Assembly (NCBI GenBank): GCA_964655005.1
Contig: CAZZKE010000019.1
Span: 1-39,969, forward strand
DNA: 39,969 nt
Source of the DNA: CAZZKE01 sp964655005
Lineage (GTDB): Bacteria > Pseudomonadota > Alphaproteobacteria > Rhodospirillales > JABHCV01
Direction of reading: 5' to 3'
This document shows positions 1 through 8,023 of the stretch, piece by piece. The notes beneath the pieces are model-generated. The model did not search any database. It was given only the letters and a program-made list of their open reading frames with translations, and had not been told where the DNA came from. Made by a program: the position numbers and the translations under genes. Position 1 is the first letter of the stretch; every line of letters begins with the position of its first letter.

Positions 1-18
1 CTCGACCGCACCAAAACA

Positions 19-50
19 CCCCGTCCTGAGAAATCAGGTCGGGGGTTTTT
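19..50 (+). terminator. Rho-independent terminator of an upstream gene
   Basis: An 11-bp stem (CCCCGTCCTGA pairing with TCAGGTCGGGG, one mismatch) closes a GAAA tetraloop and is followed by five T residues. It probably ends a transcript entering from the left edge of the window. The bases from 51 to 228 hold no gene I can support and presumably carry the mgtE promoter. Confidence 0.75.
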
Positions 51-228
51 ATTTGCACCGGTCGGGAAGTGCTTGTTGGAATAGCCTTGAGAGGCGGGTA
101 GCTTTGTCGGACGGGCGGTCGGACCGTCGCCGGCGATCCTGACCTTATCGCAACATTCACTACGGCCCTCGTTTTTTCATTTGCGGTCGATTAAAGTGGG
201 CGGTAAAGCGTAACCGACAACCCCGCGC

Positions 229-1653
229 GTGGAAGCACCGACCTTGACCGATCCGGAAAACATTGAAAACGAGCAGATTTCGGACGCCAGCGATGGCGGC
301 GGGCTGGAAGGCGGCATCGAGCGGAAAATCGTCAAGGCGCTGGAGGCCGGCAAGGTCAACAAGGTGCGCAAGCTGGTCGGTCGCCTGCATTATGCCGATG
401 TCGCCGACCTGCTGGAACACTTGAGCGCCGAAGAACGGCAGTTGTTTCTGGAGATTTCCAAGGGTGACCTGGACCCGGAAATTTTCCTCGAACTGGATGA
501 AACCGTCCGCGAGGAAGTGATCGATCAACTGGGCGTCGATTACGTCGCCGCCGCCATCGCCGAACTGGAAACCGACGACGCCGTCACGGTCATCGAGGAG
601 CTGGAAGAGGACGAACAGGAACAGGTCCTGGCGGCCATCCCCGATGGCGACCGCCGGCTGATCGAAGAAGGGCTATCCTACCCGGAAGACAGTGCCGGGC
701 GCCTGATGCAGCGGGAAGTGATGACCGTGCCCGGTTTCTGGAGTGTCGGCGAGACCATAGATTACATGCGCGACCATGCCGAAGGCGACCGGCCCGGCGC
801 CCTGCCCGATATGTTCTACGACATCTTCGTGGTCGATCCGTCGTACAAACCCCTGGGCAGCATACCCCTGAGCCGGGTGCTGCAAGCCAAGCGGCCGGTT
901 GCCGTCAGTGATCTGATGACCACCGAACTGAAACTGATTCCGGTCGATATGGACCAGGAAGAAGTCGCCTATCTGTTCAGCCAGCGCAATCTGGTGTCGG
1001 CCCCGGTTGTCGATGAGGGCGGGCGGCTGGTCGGGTCGATCACCATTGACGATGTGGTCGATGTGATCCACGAAGAACACGAAGAAGATATCATGCGCCT
1101 GGGCGGCGTTTTGGAAGACGATTTGTACGCCGCCGCCGCCGATACCGCCAAGGCGCGCTTTTCCTGGTTGTTGATAAATCTGGCGACGGCGGTGACCGCG
1201 TCGATAATTATCGGCCTGTTTCAGGGCTCGCTGGATCAAATGGTCGCCCTGGCGGTGCTGATGCCGATCGTCGCCTCGATGGGCGGCAACGCCGGAACCC
1301 AGACACTGACCGTGACGGTGCGGGCGCTGGCCATGAAGGACCTGACCCCGACCAACGCCAGCCGGGTGATCGGCAAGGAACTGATCGTCGGCGGCGTCAA
1401 CGGCGTTGTGTTCGCCGTTATCACCGGTGGCGTCGCCTGGTTCTGGTTTGATAATGCGGCGCTGGGGGCGGTTATCGCCGCCGCCATGATCATCAACATG
1501 ATCGTCGCCGCGCTGGCCGGCACGACCATTCCGCTGCTGCTGGAACGGGTCGGCATCGATCCGGCGATCGCTTCGAGCGTGTTTCTGACCACAATTACCG
1601 ACATCGTCGGCTTCGCCGCTTTCCTGGGGTTGGCGGCGTGGTTTATTCTGTAA
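229..1653 (+). CDS. mgtE: Magnesium transporter MgtE
   Basis: This 474-residue protein is an inner-membrane Mg2+ channel/transporter of the MgtE/SLC41 family, gated by cytosolic Mg2+. An acidic helical N-terminal MgtE_N domain spans about residues 30-155 and is very rich in Glu/Asp, as expected for the Mg2+ sensor. Two CBS domains cover about 160-280 and five hydrophobic helices about 310-474. The family pore motif appears as MGGNAGTQ at 351-358. The length is normal for the family. The start is taken as GTG at 229 because no in-frame ATG precedes the acidic N-terminus; there is no strong Shine-Dalgarno, so the exact start is uncertain. The gene stands alone after a terminator and is followed 19 bp later by the pirin gene, so the two may be cotranscribed. 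I see no Mg2+ riboswitch. Confidence 0.95.
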   Translation: MEAPTLTDPENIENEQISDASDGGGLEGGIERKIVKALEAGKVNKVRKLVGRLHYADVADLLEHLSAEERQLFLEISKGDLDPEIFLELDETVREEVIDQLGVDYVAAAIAELETDDAVTVIEELEEDEQEQVLAAIPDGDRRLIEEGLSYPEDSAGRLMQREVMTVPGFWSVGETIDYMRDHAEGDRPGALPDMFYDIFVVDPSYKPLGSIPLSRVLQAKRPVAVSDLMTTELKLIPVDMDQEEVAYLFSQRNLVSAPVVDEGGRLVGSITIDDVVDVIHEEHEEDIMRLGGVLEDDLYAAAADTAKARFSWLLINLATAVTASIIIGLFQGSLDQMVALAVLMPIVASMGGNAGTQTLTVTVRALAMKDLTPTNASRVIGKELIVGGVNGVVFAVITGGVAWFWFDNAALGAVIAAAMIINMIVAALAGTTIPLLLERVGIDPAIASSVFLTTITDIVGFAAFLGLAAWFIL

Positions 1654-1672
1654 TTCAGCGAGAGGGTTTCCG

Positions 1673-2527
1673 ATGAACGATGATGCCGCCGCCAATATCC
1701 GCGAACTGACCGAAACCACATCGGGCATACCCGCATCCGACGGCGACGGCGTCAGCCTCAGGCGCATCGTCGGCTCGCCGCTGCTCGATATGGTCGATCC
1801 GTTTTTGCTGCTTGACGCATTTGGTTCGGACCGGCCGGACGACTATATCGGCGGCTTCCCCGATCATCCGCATCGGGGTTTCGAAACGGTGACCTATCTG
1901 CTGGCCGGGCGGATGCGTCATAAGGATTCGGCCGGTCATGAAGGGGTGATCGAACCCGGCGGCGTCCAGTGGATGACGGCGGGGCGGGGCATCGTTCATT
2001 CCGAAATGCCGGAACAGCAAGACGGCCTGTTGGCGGGGTTTCAGTTGTGGGTCAACCTGCCGACCGGCGACAAGATGATGGCGCCGGAATACCAGGAATT
2101 TCCGGCCTCGGAAATTCCCGTCGAAAAAATCGCCGGCGGCGAGATCAAGGTGATCGCCGGGCGTACCGGGGCCGGTACGGTCGGGCCGGTCAGGAAAATA
2201 TTAACCGATCCGCTATACTTGGATGTTCGGTTGCACAAGGGAGGCCGGTTCCAGCAAGGCATGGCGCCCGATCACAATGGATTTATTTACGTTATCGAGG
2301 GCGAGGTCAGGGTCGGCAGGGCCGGTGGCGTGCTGGGCCGGGAGATGCTCGGCGTGCTTGGTCCGGGGGATATGGTCGAGGCGACCGCCGGAACGGACGA
2401 CAGCCGCTTCCTGATGATTGCCGGGCGGCGGCTGAACGAGCCGGTGGCCCGTGGCGGTCCGTTCGTCATGAATACCAGGCAAGAAGTAGAGCAGGCATTT
2501 CAAGACTTTCAATCGGGGAAATTCTAA
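1673..2527 (+). CDS. Pirin family protein
   Basis: A 284-residue bicupin of the pirin family. The N-terminal pirin domain has the signature HPHRGFETVTY, and the presumed iron ligands His65, His67, His109 and Glu111 (in IVHSEMPE) are all present. The C-terminal pirin domain (about 170-275) is more divergent, as usual. Some bacterial pirins have quercetin 2,3-dioxygenase activity or modulate metabolic enzymes; the substrate here cannot be read from sequence. The ATG is preceded by AGCGAGAGGG, a good ribosome binding site. The stop codon overlaps the start of the next gene by one base (TAATG), so translational coupling with the glutathionyl-hydroquinone reductase is likely. That neighbour suggests a role in quinone or redox metabolism, but this is inference. 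Confidence 0.92.
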   Translation: MNDDAAANIRELTETTSGIPASDGDGVSLRRIVGSPLLDMVDPFLLLDAFGSDRPDDYIGGFPDHPHRGFETVTYLLAGRMRHKDSAGHEGVIEPGGVQWMTAGRGIVHSEMPEQQDGLLAGFQLWVNLPTGDKMMAPEYQEFPASEIPVEKIAGGEIKVIAGRTGAGTVGPVRKILTDPLYLDVRLHKGGRFQQGMAPDHNGFIYVIEGEVRVGRAGGVLGREMLGVLGPGDMVEATAGTDDSRFLMIAGRRLNEPVARGGPFVMNTRQEVEQAFQDFQSGKF

Positions 2528-3498
2528 TGGGTTTATTGGTAGACGGTAAATGGGTGGATCAGTGGTATGACACCGTCGCCGATCAGGGCAAGTTCATCCG
2601 CAAGGCCGCCCGGTTTCGCAACTGGGTAACCGCCGATGGCGCCCCCGGCCCGTCCGGCGACGGCGGTTTCAAAGCCGAAGCCGGTCGCTATCACCTGTAT
2701 GTTTCGTACGCCTGCCCATGGGCTCACCGGACTCTTATTTTCAGGAAACTGAAGGGCCTGGAAGACATCATTTCGCTGTCGGTGACACATTGGCTGATGG
2801 TGGAAAACGGCTGGACTTTCACCCCCGACCGGGGCGTCGTCGCCGATTCCATCAACGGCGCCGATTTCATGCACCAGGTCTATACCGCCGCCGACGCCGA
2901 CTACAGCGGTCGGGTCACCGTCCCCGTTTTATGGGACAAGCAAACGGAAACCATCGTCAGCAATGAATCATCGGAAATCATCCGCATGTTCAATTCCGCC
3001 TTCGACGGCCTGGGCGCCGTGCCCGGCGATTGCTACCCCGAGCCCCTGCGGGCGGAAATAGACCGGATAAACGAGGTGGTCTACGACACCCTTAACAATG
3101 GCGTCTACAAGGCCGGTTTCGCGACCACGCAGGATGCCTATGAAGCCGCCGTGACGCCGTTATTTGTGACCCTTGACGATTTGGAACGGCGCCTGGGCGA
3201 AACCCGCTACCTGACCGGCCCGGCCATCACCGAGGCCGACTGGCGGGCCTTCACCACGCTGATCCGCTTCGACGCCGTTTACGTCGGCCACTTCAAATGC
3301 AACCTGAAACGGATCGCCGATTATCCCGCCCTGTCGGGCTATCTGCGCGATCTGTATCAGCAGCCCGGCATTGCCGAAACCGTACATATGGACCATATCA
3401 AAAACCACTACTACGCCAGCCACCACACCATCAACCCGACCGGCGTCGTGCCCCTGGGCCCGGAGCAGGATTTTTTAGCGCCCCATGGCCGGCATTAG
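2527..3498 (+). CDS. Glutathionyl-hydroquinone reductase (Xi-class GST, YqjG/ECM4 family)
   Basis: This 323-residue cytoplasmic enzyme reduces glutathionyl-hydroquinones with glutathione. The Xi-class active-site motif CPWAHRT has the catalytic Cys at residue 63, followed by the family-typical VTHWLMVENGWTF segment. A thioredoxin-like N-terminal domain (about 50-170) is followed by an all-helical GST C-terminal domain (about 185-300). The frame is open far upstream, but the real start is ATG 2527: the protein family begins at this point, and the upstream part only shadows the pirin gene. The start overlaps the pirin stop by one base. A neighbouring 2-kb pirin/GHR pair suggests quinone detoxification. 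The gene ends 2 bp before the convergent DUF2867 gene. Confidence 0.93.
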   Translation: MGLLVDGKWVDQWYDTVADQGKFIRKAARFRNWVTADGAPGPSGDGGFKAEAGRYHLYVSYACPWAHRTLIFRKLKGLEDIISLSVTHWLMVENGWTFTPDRGVVADSINGADFMHQVYTAADADYSGRVTVPVLWDKQTETIVSNESSEIIRMFNSAFDGLGAVPGDCYPEPLRAEIDRINEVVYDTLNNGVYKAGFATTQDAYEAAVTPLFVTLDDLERRLGETRYLTGPAITEADWRAFTTLIRFDAVYVGHFKCNLKRIADYPALSGYLRDLYQQPGIAETVHMDHIKNHYYASHHTINPTGVVPLGPEQDFLAPHGRH

Positions 3499-3500
3499 CA

Positions 3501-3809
3501 TTACGGCCCGGTCATTTTGGATATCCGCCCGACCGAATCACGGACAATCAGTTTGTGAAACGGCATGATCGCCCAAAGGTACATGCGCCCAAACCGGTTG
3601 TGGGTGCGGACCCACGTCGATAACGTAAATCCCTGCCGGTGGCGCAAAACCGAAATCAGGAAATTCAGGTGCTTGTCGTCTTCGCCGATCAGGATTTCGT
3701 CCTTGCCGACCGACTGGACCTGAAAGACGCCAATATAGTCGCCGACGCCGATACTTCCCCCCTTATGGGCCGCATTGCCGCACGGCACCCGTCCAAAGTC
3801 GATTGCCAT
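3501..3809 (-). CDS. Short DUF2867-family protein, probably lacking its N-terminus
   Basis: A 102-residue protein matching the C-terminal two thirds of DUF2867 as I remember it: a DEILIGEDDKHLNF segment, then LSTWVRTHNRFGRMYLW, then PFHKLIV near the end. Full-length members are usually around 150 residues or more, often free-standing or fused to NAD-binding epimerase-like domains, and have no established catalytic role. Here the first Met lies directly beside the liuR operator palindrome, leaving no room for the missing N-terminus. It is either a trimmed functional form or a decaying gene. It diverges from liuR with 44 bp between the starts, so the palindrome could control both. Confidence 0.6.
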   Translation of the reverse strand: MAIDFGRVPCGNAAHKGGSIGVGDYIGVFQVQSVGKDEILIGEDDKHLNFLISVLRHRQGFTLSTWVRTHNRFGRMYLWAIMPFHKLIVRDSVGRISKMTGP

Positions 3810-3819
3810 CGGTAATGCT

Positions 3820-3839
3820 TTACGTTTACGTAAACGTAA
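3820..3839. promoter_or_regulatory. Perfect 20-bp palindrome, probable LiuR operator
   Basis: The half-site TTACGTTTAC is followed at once by its exact reverse complement, with ACGTAAACGT at the centre-right. It lies 14 bp before the liuR ATG and 10 bp before the divergent DUF2867 ATG, where both promoters must be. MerR-family regulators such as LiuR bind palindromes lying within the promoter spacer. A TTTACG hexamer at 3819-3824 and a poor TAATCT at 3842-3847 are 17 bp apart. Assignment to LiuR is inference from position and symmetry. Confidence 0.75.
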
Positions 3840-3853
3840 GCTAATCTTCCGCC

Positions 3854-4240
3854 ATGATCGAAACTTGTGGCATCGCCGAACTGGCGCGGGAATTCGGGGT
3901 AACCGCCCGGACCATTCGCTTTTACGAAGACAAGGGCCTGTTGTCGCCGACCCGGCAGGGGCAGCGGCGCATCTACAGCCCGCGTGACCGGGTCCGCCTG
4001 CGGCTGATTATGCGCGGCAAGCGGCTCGGTTTTTCCCTGGACGAAATCGGCGCCATGATCGACCTTTATGACGATGACCCTTCGGAAGTGGCGCAGTTGA
4101 AACTGTTTCTCGACAAGATCGGCGAACGCAAGGCGGCGCTTGGCCGGCAACAGGGCGACATCAAGGCGATCCTTGCGGAACTGGACAAGCTGGAGAAGCA
4201 GAGCCGTCGCCTGTTGCAGCAAAAGGAAAGTGCAACATGA
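3854..4240 (+). CDS. liuR: MerR-family regulator of leucine/isovalerate degradation (LiuR type)
   Basis: A 128-residue regulator. The N-terminal MerR winged-helix (residues 4-70) includes GVTARTIRFYEDKGLLSP and the wing QGQRRIYS. A dimerising antiparallel coiled coil (about 78-125) follows. No metal-binding Cys cluster is present, as expected for LiuR rather than for metal-sensing MerR proteins. LiuR proteins repress liu operons, probably relieved by a branched-chain acyl-CoA intermediate. It is the first gene of the liu operon, directly downstream of the palindrome, so autoregulation is likely. No Shine-Dalgarno precedes the ATG; a leaderless transcript is possible. Its TGA overlaps the next ATG (ATGA at 4237). 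Confidence 0.88.
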   Translation: MIETCGIAELAREFGVTARTIRFYEDKGLLSPTRQGQRRIYSPRDRVRLRLIMRGKRLGFSLDEIGAMIDLYDDDPSEVAQLKLFLDKIGERKAALGRQQGDIKAILAELDKLEKQSRRLLQQKESAT

Positions 4241-4680
4241 GCGAGTTGCCCGTCACCTATCGCGGCGCCGTTTATCCCTGGCACTGCGATCATGTAGGGC
4301 ACATGAATGTCGCCTGGTACACCGGCAAGTTCGACGAGGCGACCTGGAATTTGTTCAACATGCTGGGCATTACGCCAAGCTATCTGCGCAGCAATAATCG
4401 CGGCATGGCGGCGGTCGAACAGCAGACCAAATATTTGCGTGAACTGCACCCCGGCGATGTGGTTTTTGTCCGCTCGGCGCTGCTGGAACTGGCCGGCAAG
4501 CGCATTAAATTCCAGCACAGCATGTATAACGGTGAAACCGATAACCTGGCCGCGACAACGGAAATTCTGGGATTGCACATGGATACAAAAATCCGCAAGA
4601 CCTGCCTTTTCCCCGATAATGTCGTCGAGGCCGGGCGGCTGATGATTGCCGAATGCGAGAGGGGCGGCGATGAACACTGA
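4237..4680 (+). CDS. Acyl-CoA thioesterase, 4HBT/YbgC-type hotdog fold
   Basis: A 147-residue single hotdog domain of the 4-hydroxybenzoyl-CoA thioesterase type. The stretch HCDHVGHMNVAWYTGKFDEA carries the catalytic region of this family: a conserved Asp in the D-x-x-G-H-M-N pattern and a downstream acidic residue. It likely hydrolyses a short or branched acyl-CoA in the cytoplasm and could protect CoA pools when leucine breakdown intermediates build up. It overlaps liuR by 4 bp and the next thioesterase by 11 bp, so the three are translationally coupled. The exact substrate cannot be deduced. Confidence 0.85.
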   Translation: MSELPVTYRGAVYPWHCDHVGHMNVAWYTGKFDEATWNLFNMLGITPSYLRSNNRGMAAVEQQTKYLRELHPGDVVFVRSALLELAGKRIKFQHSMYNGETDNLAATTEILGLHMDTKIRKTCLFPDNVVEAGRLMIAECERGGDEH

Positions 4681-5128
4681 ACACACCCCGCGCGACCCGA
4701 ATTACCGGCAACGGGTGCGTGGCAGTTTCGCCAGGCAGGGAATGATGACCCACATCGGGGCGGAAATCGGTGAACTGGCTCCCGGTCGTTGCGAAATCCG
4801 TCTGCCCTACGGCGACGATCTGTCGCAGCAGCACGGTTTTTTCCATGGCGGGGTGGTTGGTATGATCGCCGATTCCGCCGGCGGTTACGCCGCTTTTACC
4901 CTGATGGACGATGGCGACGGTATCCTGACCGTCGAATACAAGCTCAATCTGATGGCCGCCGCCGATGGCCAGTTGCTGATCGCCCGTGGCCGGGTGGTCA
5001 AGGCCGGACGAACCTTGAGTATCTGCACGGCAACGGTGGATGTGCTCAAGGACGGCAAGGCGACCCCTTGCGCGGTGATGCAGCAAACCCTTATGCGTAT
5101 TGTCGGCCGGGCCGATGTCGCCGGATAA
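4670..5128 (+). CDS. PaaI-family hotdog thioesterase
   Basis: A 152-residue hotdog-fold protein of the PaaI/YdiI group. The core HGFFHGGVVGMIADSAGGYAA is the characteristic hotdog helix, with a catalytic Asp in ADSAG, and is followed by a TVEYKLNLM strand. The start is set at ATG 4670 (MNTEH), not the TTG at 4646, because GAGAGGGG lies just upstream. It overlaps the end of the preceding thioesterase. Two different thioesterases side by side in a liu operon suggests release of CoA from stalled acyl-CoA intermediates; substrate specificity is unknown. Confidence 0.85.
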   Translation: MNTEHTPRDPNYRQRVRGSFARQGMMTHIGAEIGELAPGRCEIRLPYGDDLSQQHGFFHGGVVGMIADSAGGYAAFTLMDDGDGILTVEYKLNLMAAADGQLLIARGRVVKAGRTLSICTATVDVLKDGKATPCAVMQQTLMRIVGRADVAG

Positions 5129-5146
5129 AACAAAGGAACGTTGAAC

Positions 5147-6319
5147 ATGATTGCAAACGAACTTCCTTCTCTCGATTTCGACCTGGGCGAAACCGCCGGA
5201 TTGTTGCGGGCCTCGGTACAGGGCTTCGCCGCCGACGAGATTGCGCCCCGGGCCGCCGATATCGACGCCAGCAACGATTTTCCCGCCGACCTGTGGCGCA
5301 AGCTGGGTGATCTGGGATTGCTCGGCATCACCATCGACGAGCAATTCGGCGGTTCCGGCATGGGCTATCTGGAACACGTGGTGGCGATGGAGGAAATCAG
5401 CCGCGCCTCGGCCTCGGTCGGCCTCAGCTACGGCGCCCATTCCAACCTGTGCGTCAACCAGATCGGCCGCAACGGCAGCGACGAACAGAAGCGCCGCTAT
5501 CTGCCGAAACTGATTTCCGGCGAACATGTCGGGGCGCTGGCGATGAGCGAACCCGGCGCCGGTTCCGACGTGGTTTCCATGAAACTGCGGGCCGACAGGA
5601 AGGGCGACCGCTACGTCCTTAATGGTTCCAAGATGTGGATCACCAACGGGCCGGACGCCGACACCCTGGTGGTCTACGCCAAGACCGACCCCGACGGTGG
5701 TTCCCGTGGCATCACTGCCTTTATAATCGAAAAATCATTCAAGGGTTTTTCCACCGCCCAGAAACTGGACAAGCTCGGCATGCGTGGCTCCAACACCTGC
5801 GAATTGGTGTTCGAGGACTGCGAAGTGCCGACGGAAAACGTCATTGGCGGCCTCGGCAAGGGCGTCAATGTGTTGATGAGCGGGCTCGATTACGAACGAA
5901 CCGTGCTCGCCGCCGGGCCGCTCGGCATCATGCAGTCCTGTATGGACGTGGCGGTGCCCTATCTTCATGACCGCAAGCAGTTCGGCCAGGCTATCGGCAC
6001 CTTCCAGTTGATGCAGGGCAAGCTGGCCGATATGTACACCACCATGAATGCCTGCAAGGCCTATGTTTACGCCGTCGCCCGGGCCTGCGACAAGGGCTTG
6101 ACCGCCCGCAAGGACGCCGCCGGGGCGATCCTTTACGCCGCCGAAAAGGCGACCTGGATGGCGCTGGAGGCGATCCAGTGTCTGGGCGGCATGGGATATG
6201 TCAGCGAATCGCCGACCGGTCGGCTGCTGCGCGACGCCAAGCTTTACGAAATCGGCGCCGGCACCAGTGAAATCCGCCGTTGGCTGATCGGTCGGGAATT
6301 GTTCGAGGAAACAGGGTGA
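5147..6319 (+). CDS. liuA: Isovaleryl-CoA dehydrogenase
   Basis: A 390-residue FAD-dependent acyl-CoA dehydrogenase that oxidises isovaleryl-CoA to 3-methylcrotonyl-CoA, passing electrons to ETF. ALAMSEPGAGSDV (131-142) and WITNG (165-168) mark the flavin and substrate region. The catalytic base Glu250 sits in GLDYERTVLAAGPLG, the position specific to isovaleryl-CoA dehydrogenases, while the C-terminal segment has GAGTSEIRR where other family members have the catalytic Glu. ATG 5147 is preferred over TTG 5141 because AAAGGAA lies 9 bp upstream. It opens the catabolic part of the operon, 18 bp after the PaaI-type gene. Confidence 0.95.
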   Translation: MIANELPSLDFDLGETAGLLRASVQGFAADEIAPRAADIDASNDFPADLWRKLGDLGLLGITIDEQFGGSGMGYLEHVVAMEEISRASASVGLSYGAHSNLCVNQIGRNGSDEQKRRYLPKLISGEHVGALAMSEPGAGSDVVSMKLRADRKGDRYVLNGSKMWITNGPDADTLVVYAKTDPDGGSRGITAFIIEKSFKGFSTAQKLDKLGMRGSNTCELVFEDCEVPTENVIGGLGKGVNVLMSGLDYERTVLAAGPLGIMQSCMDVAVPYLHDRKQFGQAIGTFQLMQGKLADMYTTMNACKAYVYAVARACDKGLTARKDAAGAILYAAEKATWMALEAIQCLGGMGYVSESPTGRLLRDAKLYEIGAGTSEIRRWLIGRELFEETG

Positions 6320-6326
6320 TGAAGCC

Positions 6327-6809
6327 ATGACGACAAAATCCACGGGACCGGCGATTGATCCATTTGCGCTGCCGGCGAAGCGGGGGACCGGGTATCCCGC
6401 ACCTTTTGACGAAGCGGTTGCCGGGCGTGCTAAAAGGGCGCTGGGTGCGCCTTTCAATCTGACCAATTTCGGTGTCAATATGATAACCTTGGCTCCCGGA
6501 TCCAGCTCGTCGCAACGGCACTGGCATACCAAGCAGGATGAATTCGTCTATATGGTCGATGGCGAACTTGTGCTGGTGACCGACGAGGGCGAACAGGGTA
6601 TGACTGCGGGAATGATTGTCGGTTTTGCCGCCGGCGTCACCAATGGCCACCATCTGGTCAATCGTTCGGACCGGGAAGCCAGTTTTCTGGTCGTCGGTGA
6701 CCGGATGCCGGGTGATGAAGGCGGTTATTCCGATATCGACATGCGGTTTGTCATACGGGATGGCAGGGGCGTATTCGTACACAAGGACGGCGCCCCCTAC
6801 GAAACATAA
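6327..6809 (+). CDS. Cupin-domain protein
   Basis: A 160-residue single-domain cupin. Motif 1 (GSSSSQRHWHTKQDEFVYMVDG) supplies His65, His67 and Glu72, and motif 2 supplies His108 or His109 in GVTNGHHLVN, so a mononuclear metal site is likely intact. Such proteins range from small-molecule isomerases and dioxygenases to sugar or CoA-linked binding proteins; nothing fixes the role. It lies 7 bp after isovaleryl-CoA dehydrogenase and 19 bp before the thiolase, clearly in the liu operon, although a cupin is not a core enzyme of the pathway. Confidence 0.85.
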   Translation: MTTKSTGPAIDPFALPAKRGTGYPAPFDEAVAGRAKRALGAPFNLTNFGVNMITLAPGSSSSQRHWHTKQDEFVYMVDGELVLVTDEGEQGMTAGMIVGFAAGVTNGHHLVNRSDREASFLVVGDRMPGDEGGYSDIDMRFVIRDGRGVFVHKDGAPYET

Positions 6810-6828
6810 TGAACAAGGATTACGATCA

Positions 6829-8022
6829 ATGAACCAGTCTGACCCCGTCGTCATCGTCGGCGCCGCGCGTACCCCGATGGGCGGTTTCCAGGGTGAATTG
6901 TCGGCGCTTAGCGCCCCCGAACTGGGCGCCGCCGCCATTCGGGCGGCGATTGAACGGGCCGATGTCGAACCGGACCAGATTGACGACGTCATCATGGGAT
7001 TATGCCTGTTCGCCGGGGTCCGGCAGGCCCCGGCGCGCCAGGCCGCACACCTGGCCGGGCTGCCGTGGGACGCCGGCTGCACGACTATTTCGAAAATGTG
7101 CGGCTCGGCCATGAAGGCGACCATGCTGGGTCACGACAACATTATCGCCGGCGCCCACGATGTCATGGTCACCGGCGGCATGGAGAGCATGACCAACAGC
7201 CCCTATATTTTGCAAAAGGCGCGTCAGGGCTACCGGTTGGGCCATGGTGAGCGGGTCCAGGATCACATGTTTATCGACGGCCTGGAAGATGCCTACGAGG
7301 AAGGCAAGCTGATGGGCTGTTTCGCCGAGGACACGGCGACCCATTACCAGTTCACCCGCGAACAGCAGGACGCCTATGCAATCGAATCCCTGCGTCGGGC
7401 CAGGACCGCCATCGAGGACGGCAGTTTCGACGGCGAGGTGACGCCGGTGACGGTCAAGACCCGCCATGGCGAGGTTAAGGTCGAACACGATGAACAGCCG
7501 TTAAAGGCCGACGCCGGCAAAATTCCCACCCTTCGGCCGGCCTTCGCCAAAGACGGCACGGTGACGGCGGCCAACTCGTCAAGCATTTCCGACGGCGCCG
7601 CGGCGCTGGTGCTGATGCTTCGCTCGCAGGCCGAAAAGCGCGGTCTTGCGCCGTTGGCGATTATTCATGCCCACGCTACCCACGCCCAGCAACCGGCATG
7701 GTTCACCACCGCGCCTATCGGCGCAATCAACAAGGTGCTGGCGAAAACCGGCTGGTCGAAGGAACAGGTCGATCTCTACGAAATCAACGAGGCCTTCGCC
7801 GTCGTCGCCATGGCCGCCATGCATGATCTCGACCTGCCCCATGACAAGCTCAACGTGCACGGCGGCGCCTGTGCCCTGGGCCATCCGGTCGGCGCCTCCG
7901 GGGCGCGGATTATTGTCACCCTGATGGCGGCGCTGGAAAAATACGACCTGAAAAAGGGCGTCGCCTCGCTGTGCATCGGCGGCGGCGAGGCAACCGCCGT
8001 CACCATCGAACGGGTGATCTGA
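6829..8022 (+). CDS. Acetyl-CoA C-acetyltransferase (thiolase)
   Basis: A 397-residue thiolase II. It has the nucleophile Cys91 in SKMCGSAMKA, His352 in GACALGHPVGASGAR and the acid/base Cys382 in SLCIGGG. It catalyses reversible cleavage of acetoacetyl-CoA into two acetyl-CoA and so can dispose of the acetoacetate produced by HMG-CoA lyase once it is activated. The start is ATG 6829, with AACAAGGATTA upstream; an open frame extends further upstream but only overlaps the cupin gene. The stop is 1 bp before the SDR start. No acetoacetate-CoA transferase or synthetase is seen in the window, so that step must be encoded elsewhere. Confidence 0.93.
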   Translation: MNQSDPVVIVGAARTPMGGFQGELSALSAPELGAAAIRAAIERADVEPDQIDDVIMGLCLFAGVRQAPARQAAHLAGLPWDAGCTTISKMCGSAMKATMLGHDNIIAGAHDVMVTGGMESMTNSPYILQKARQGYRLGHGERVQDHMFIDGLEDAYEEGKLMGCFAEDTATHYQFTREQQDAYAIESLRRARTAIEDGSFDGEVTPVTVKTRHGEVKVEHDEQPLKADAGKIPTLRPAFAKDGTVTAANSSSISDGAAALVLMLRSQAEKRGLAPLAIIHAHATHAQQPAWFTTAPIGAINKVLAKTGWSKEQVDLYEINEAFAVVAMAAMHDLDLPHDKLNVHGGACALGHPVGASGARIIVTLMAALEKYDLKKGVASLCIGGGEATAVTIERVI

Positions 8023-8023
8023 G

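Noticed and set aside
673..1767. A 364-codon reverse-strand frame across mgtE and the pirin start
   Set aside because: It is a GC-rich antisense frame of two well supported genes, with His/Gln-rich, low-complexity translation.
1969..2526. Upstream extension of the glutathionyl-hydroquinone reductase frame through the pirin gene
   Set aside because: The translation is Arg/Gly-rich and unrelated to GST; the family N-terminus begins at ATG 2527.
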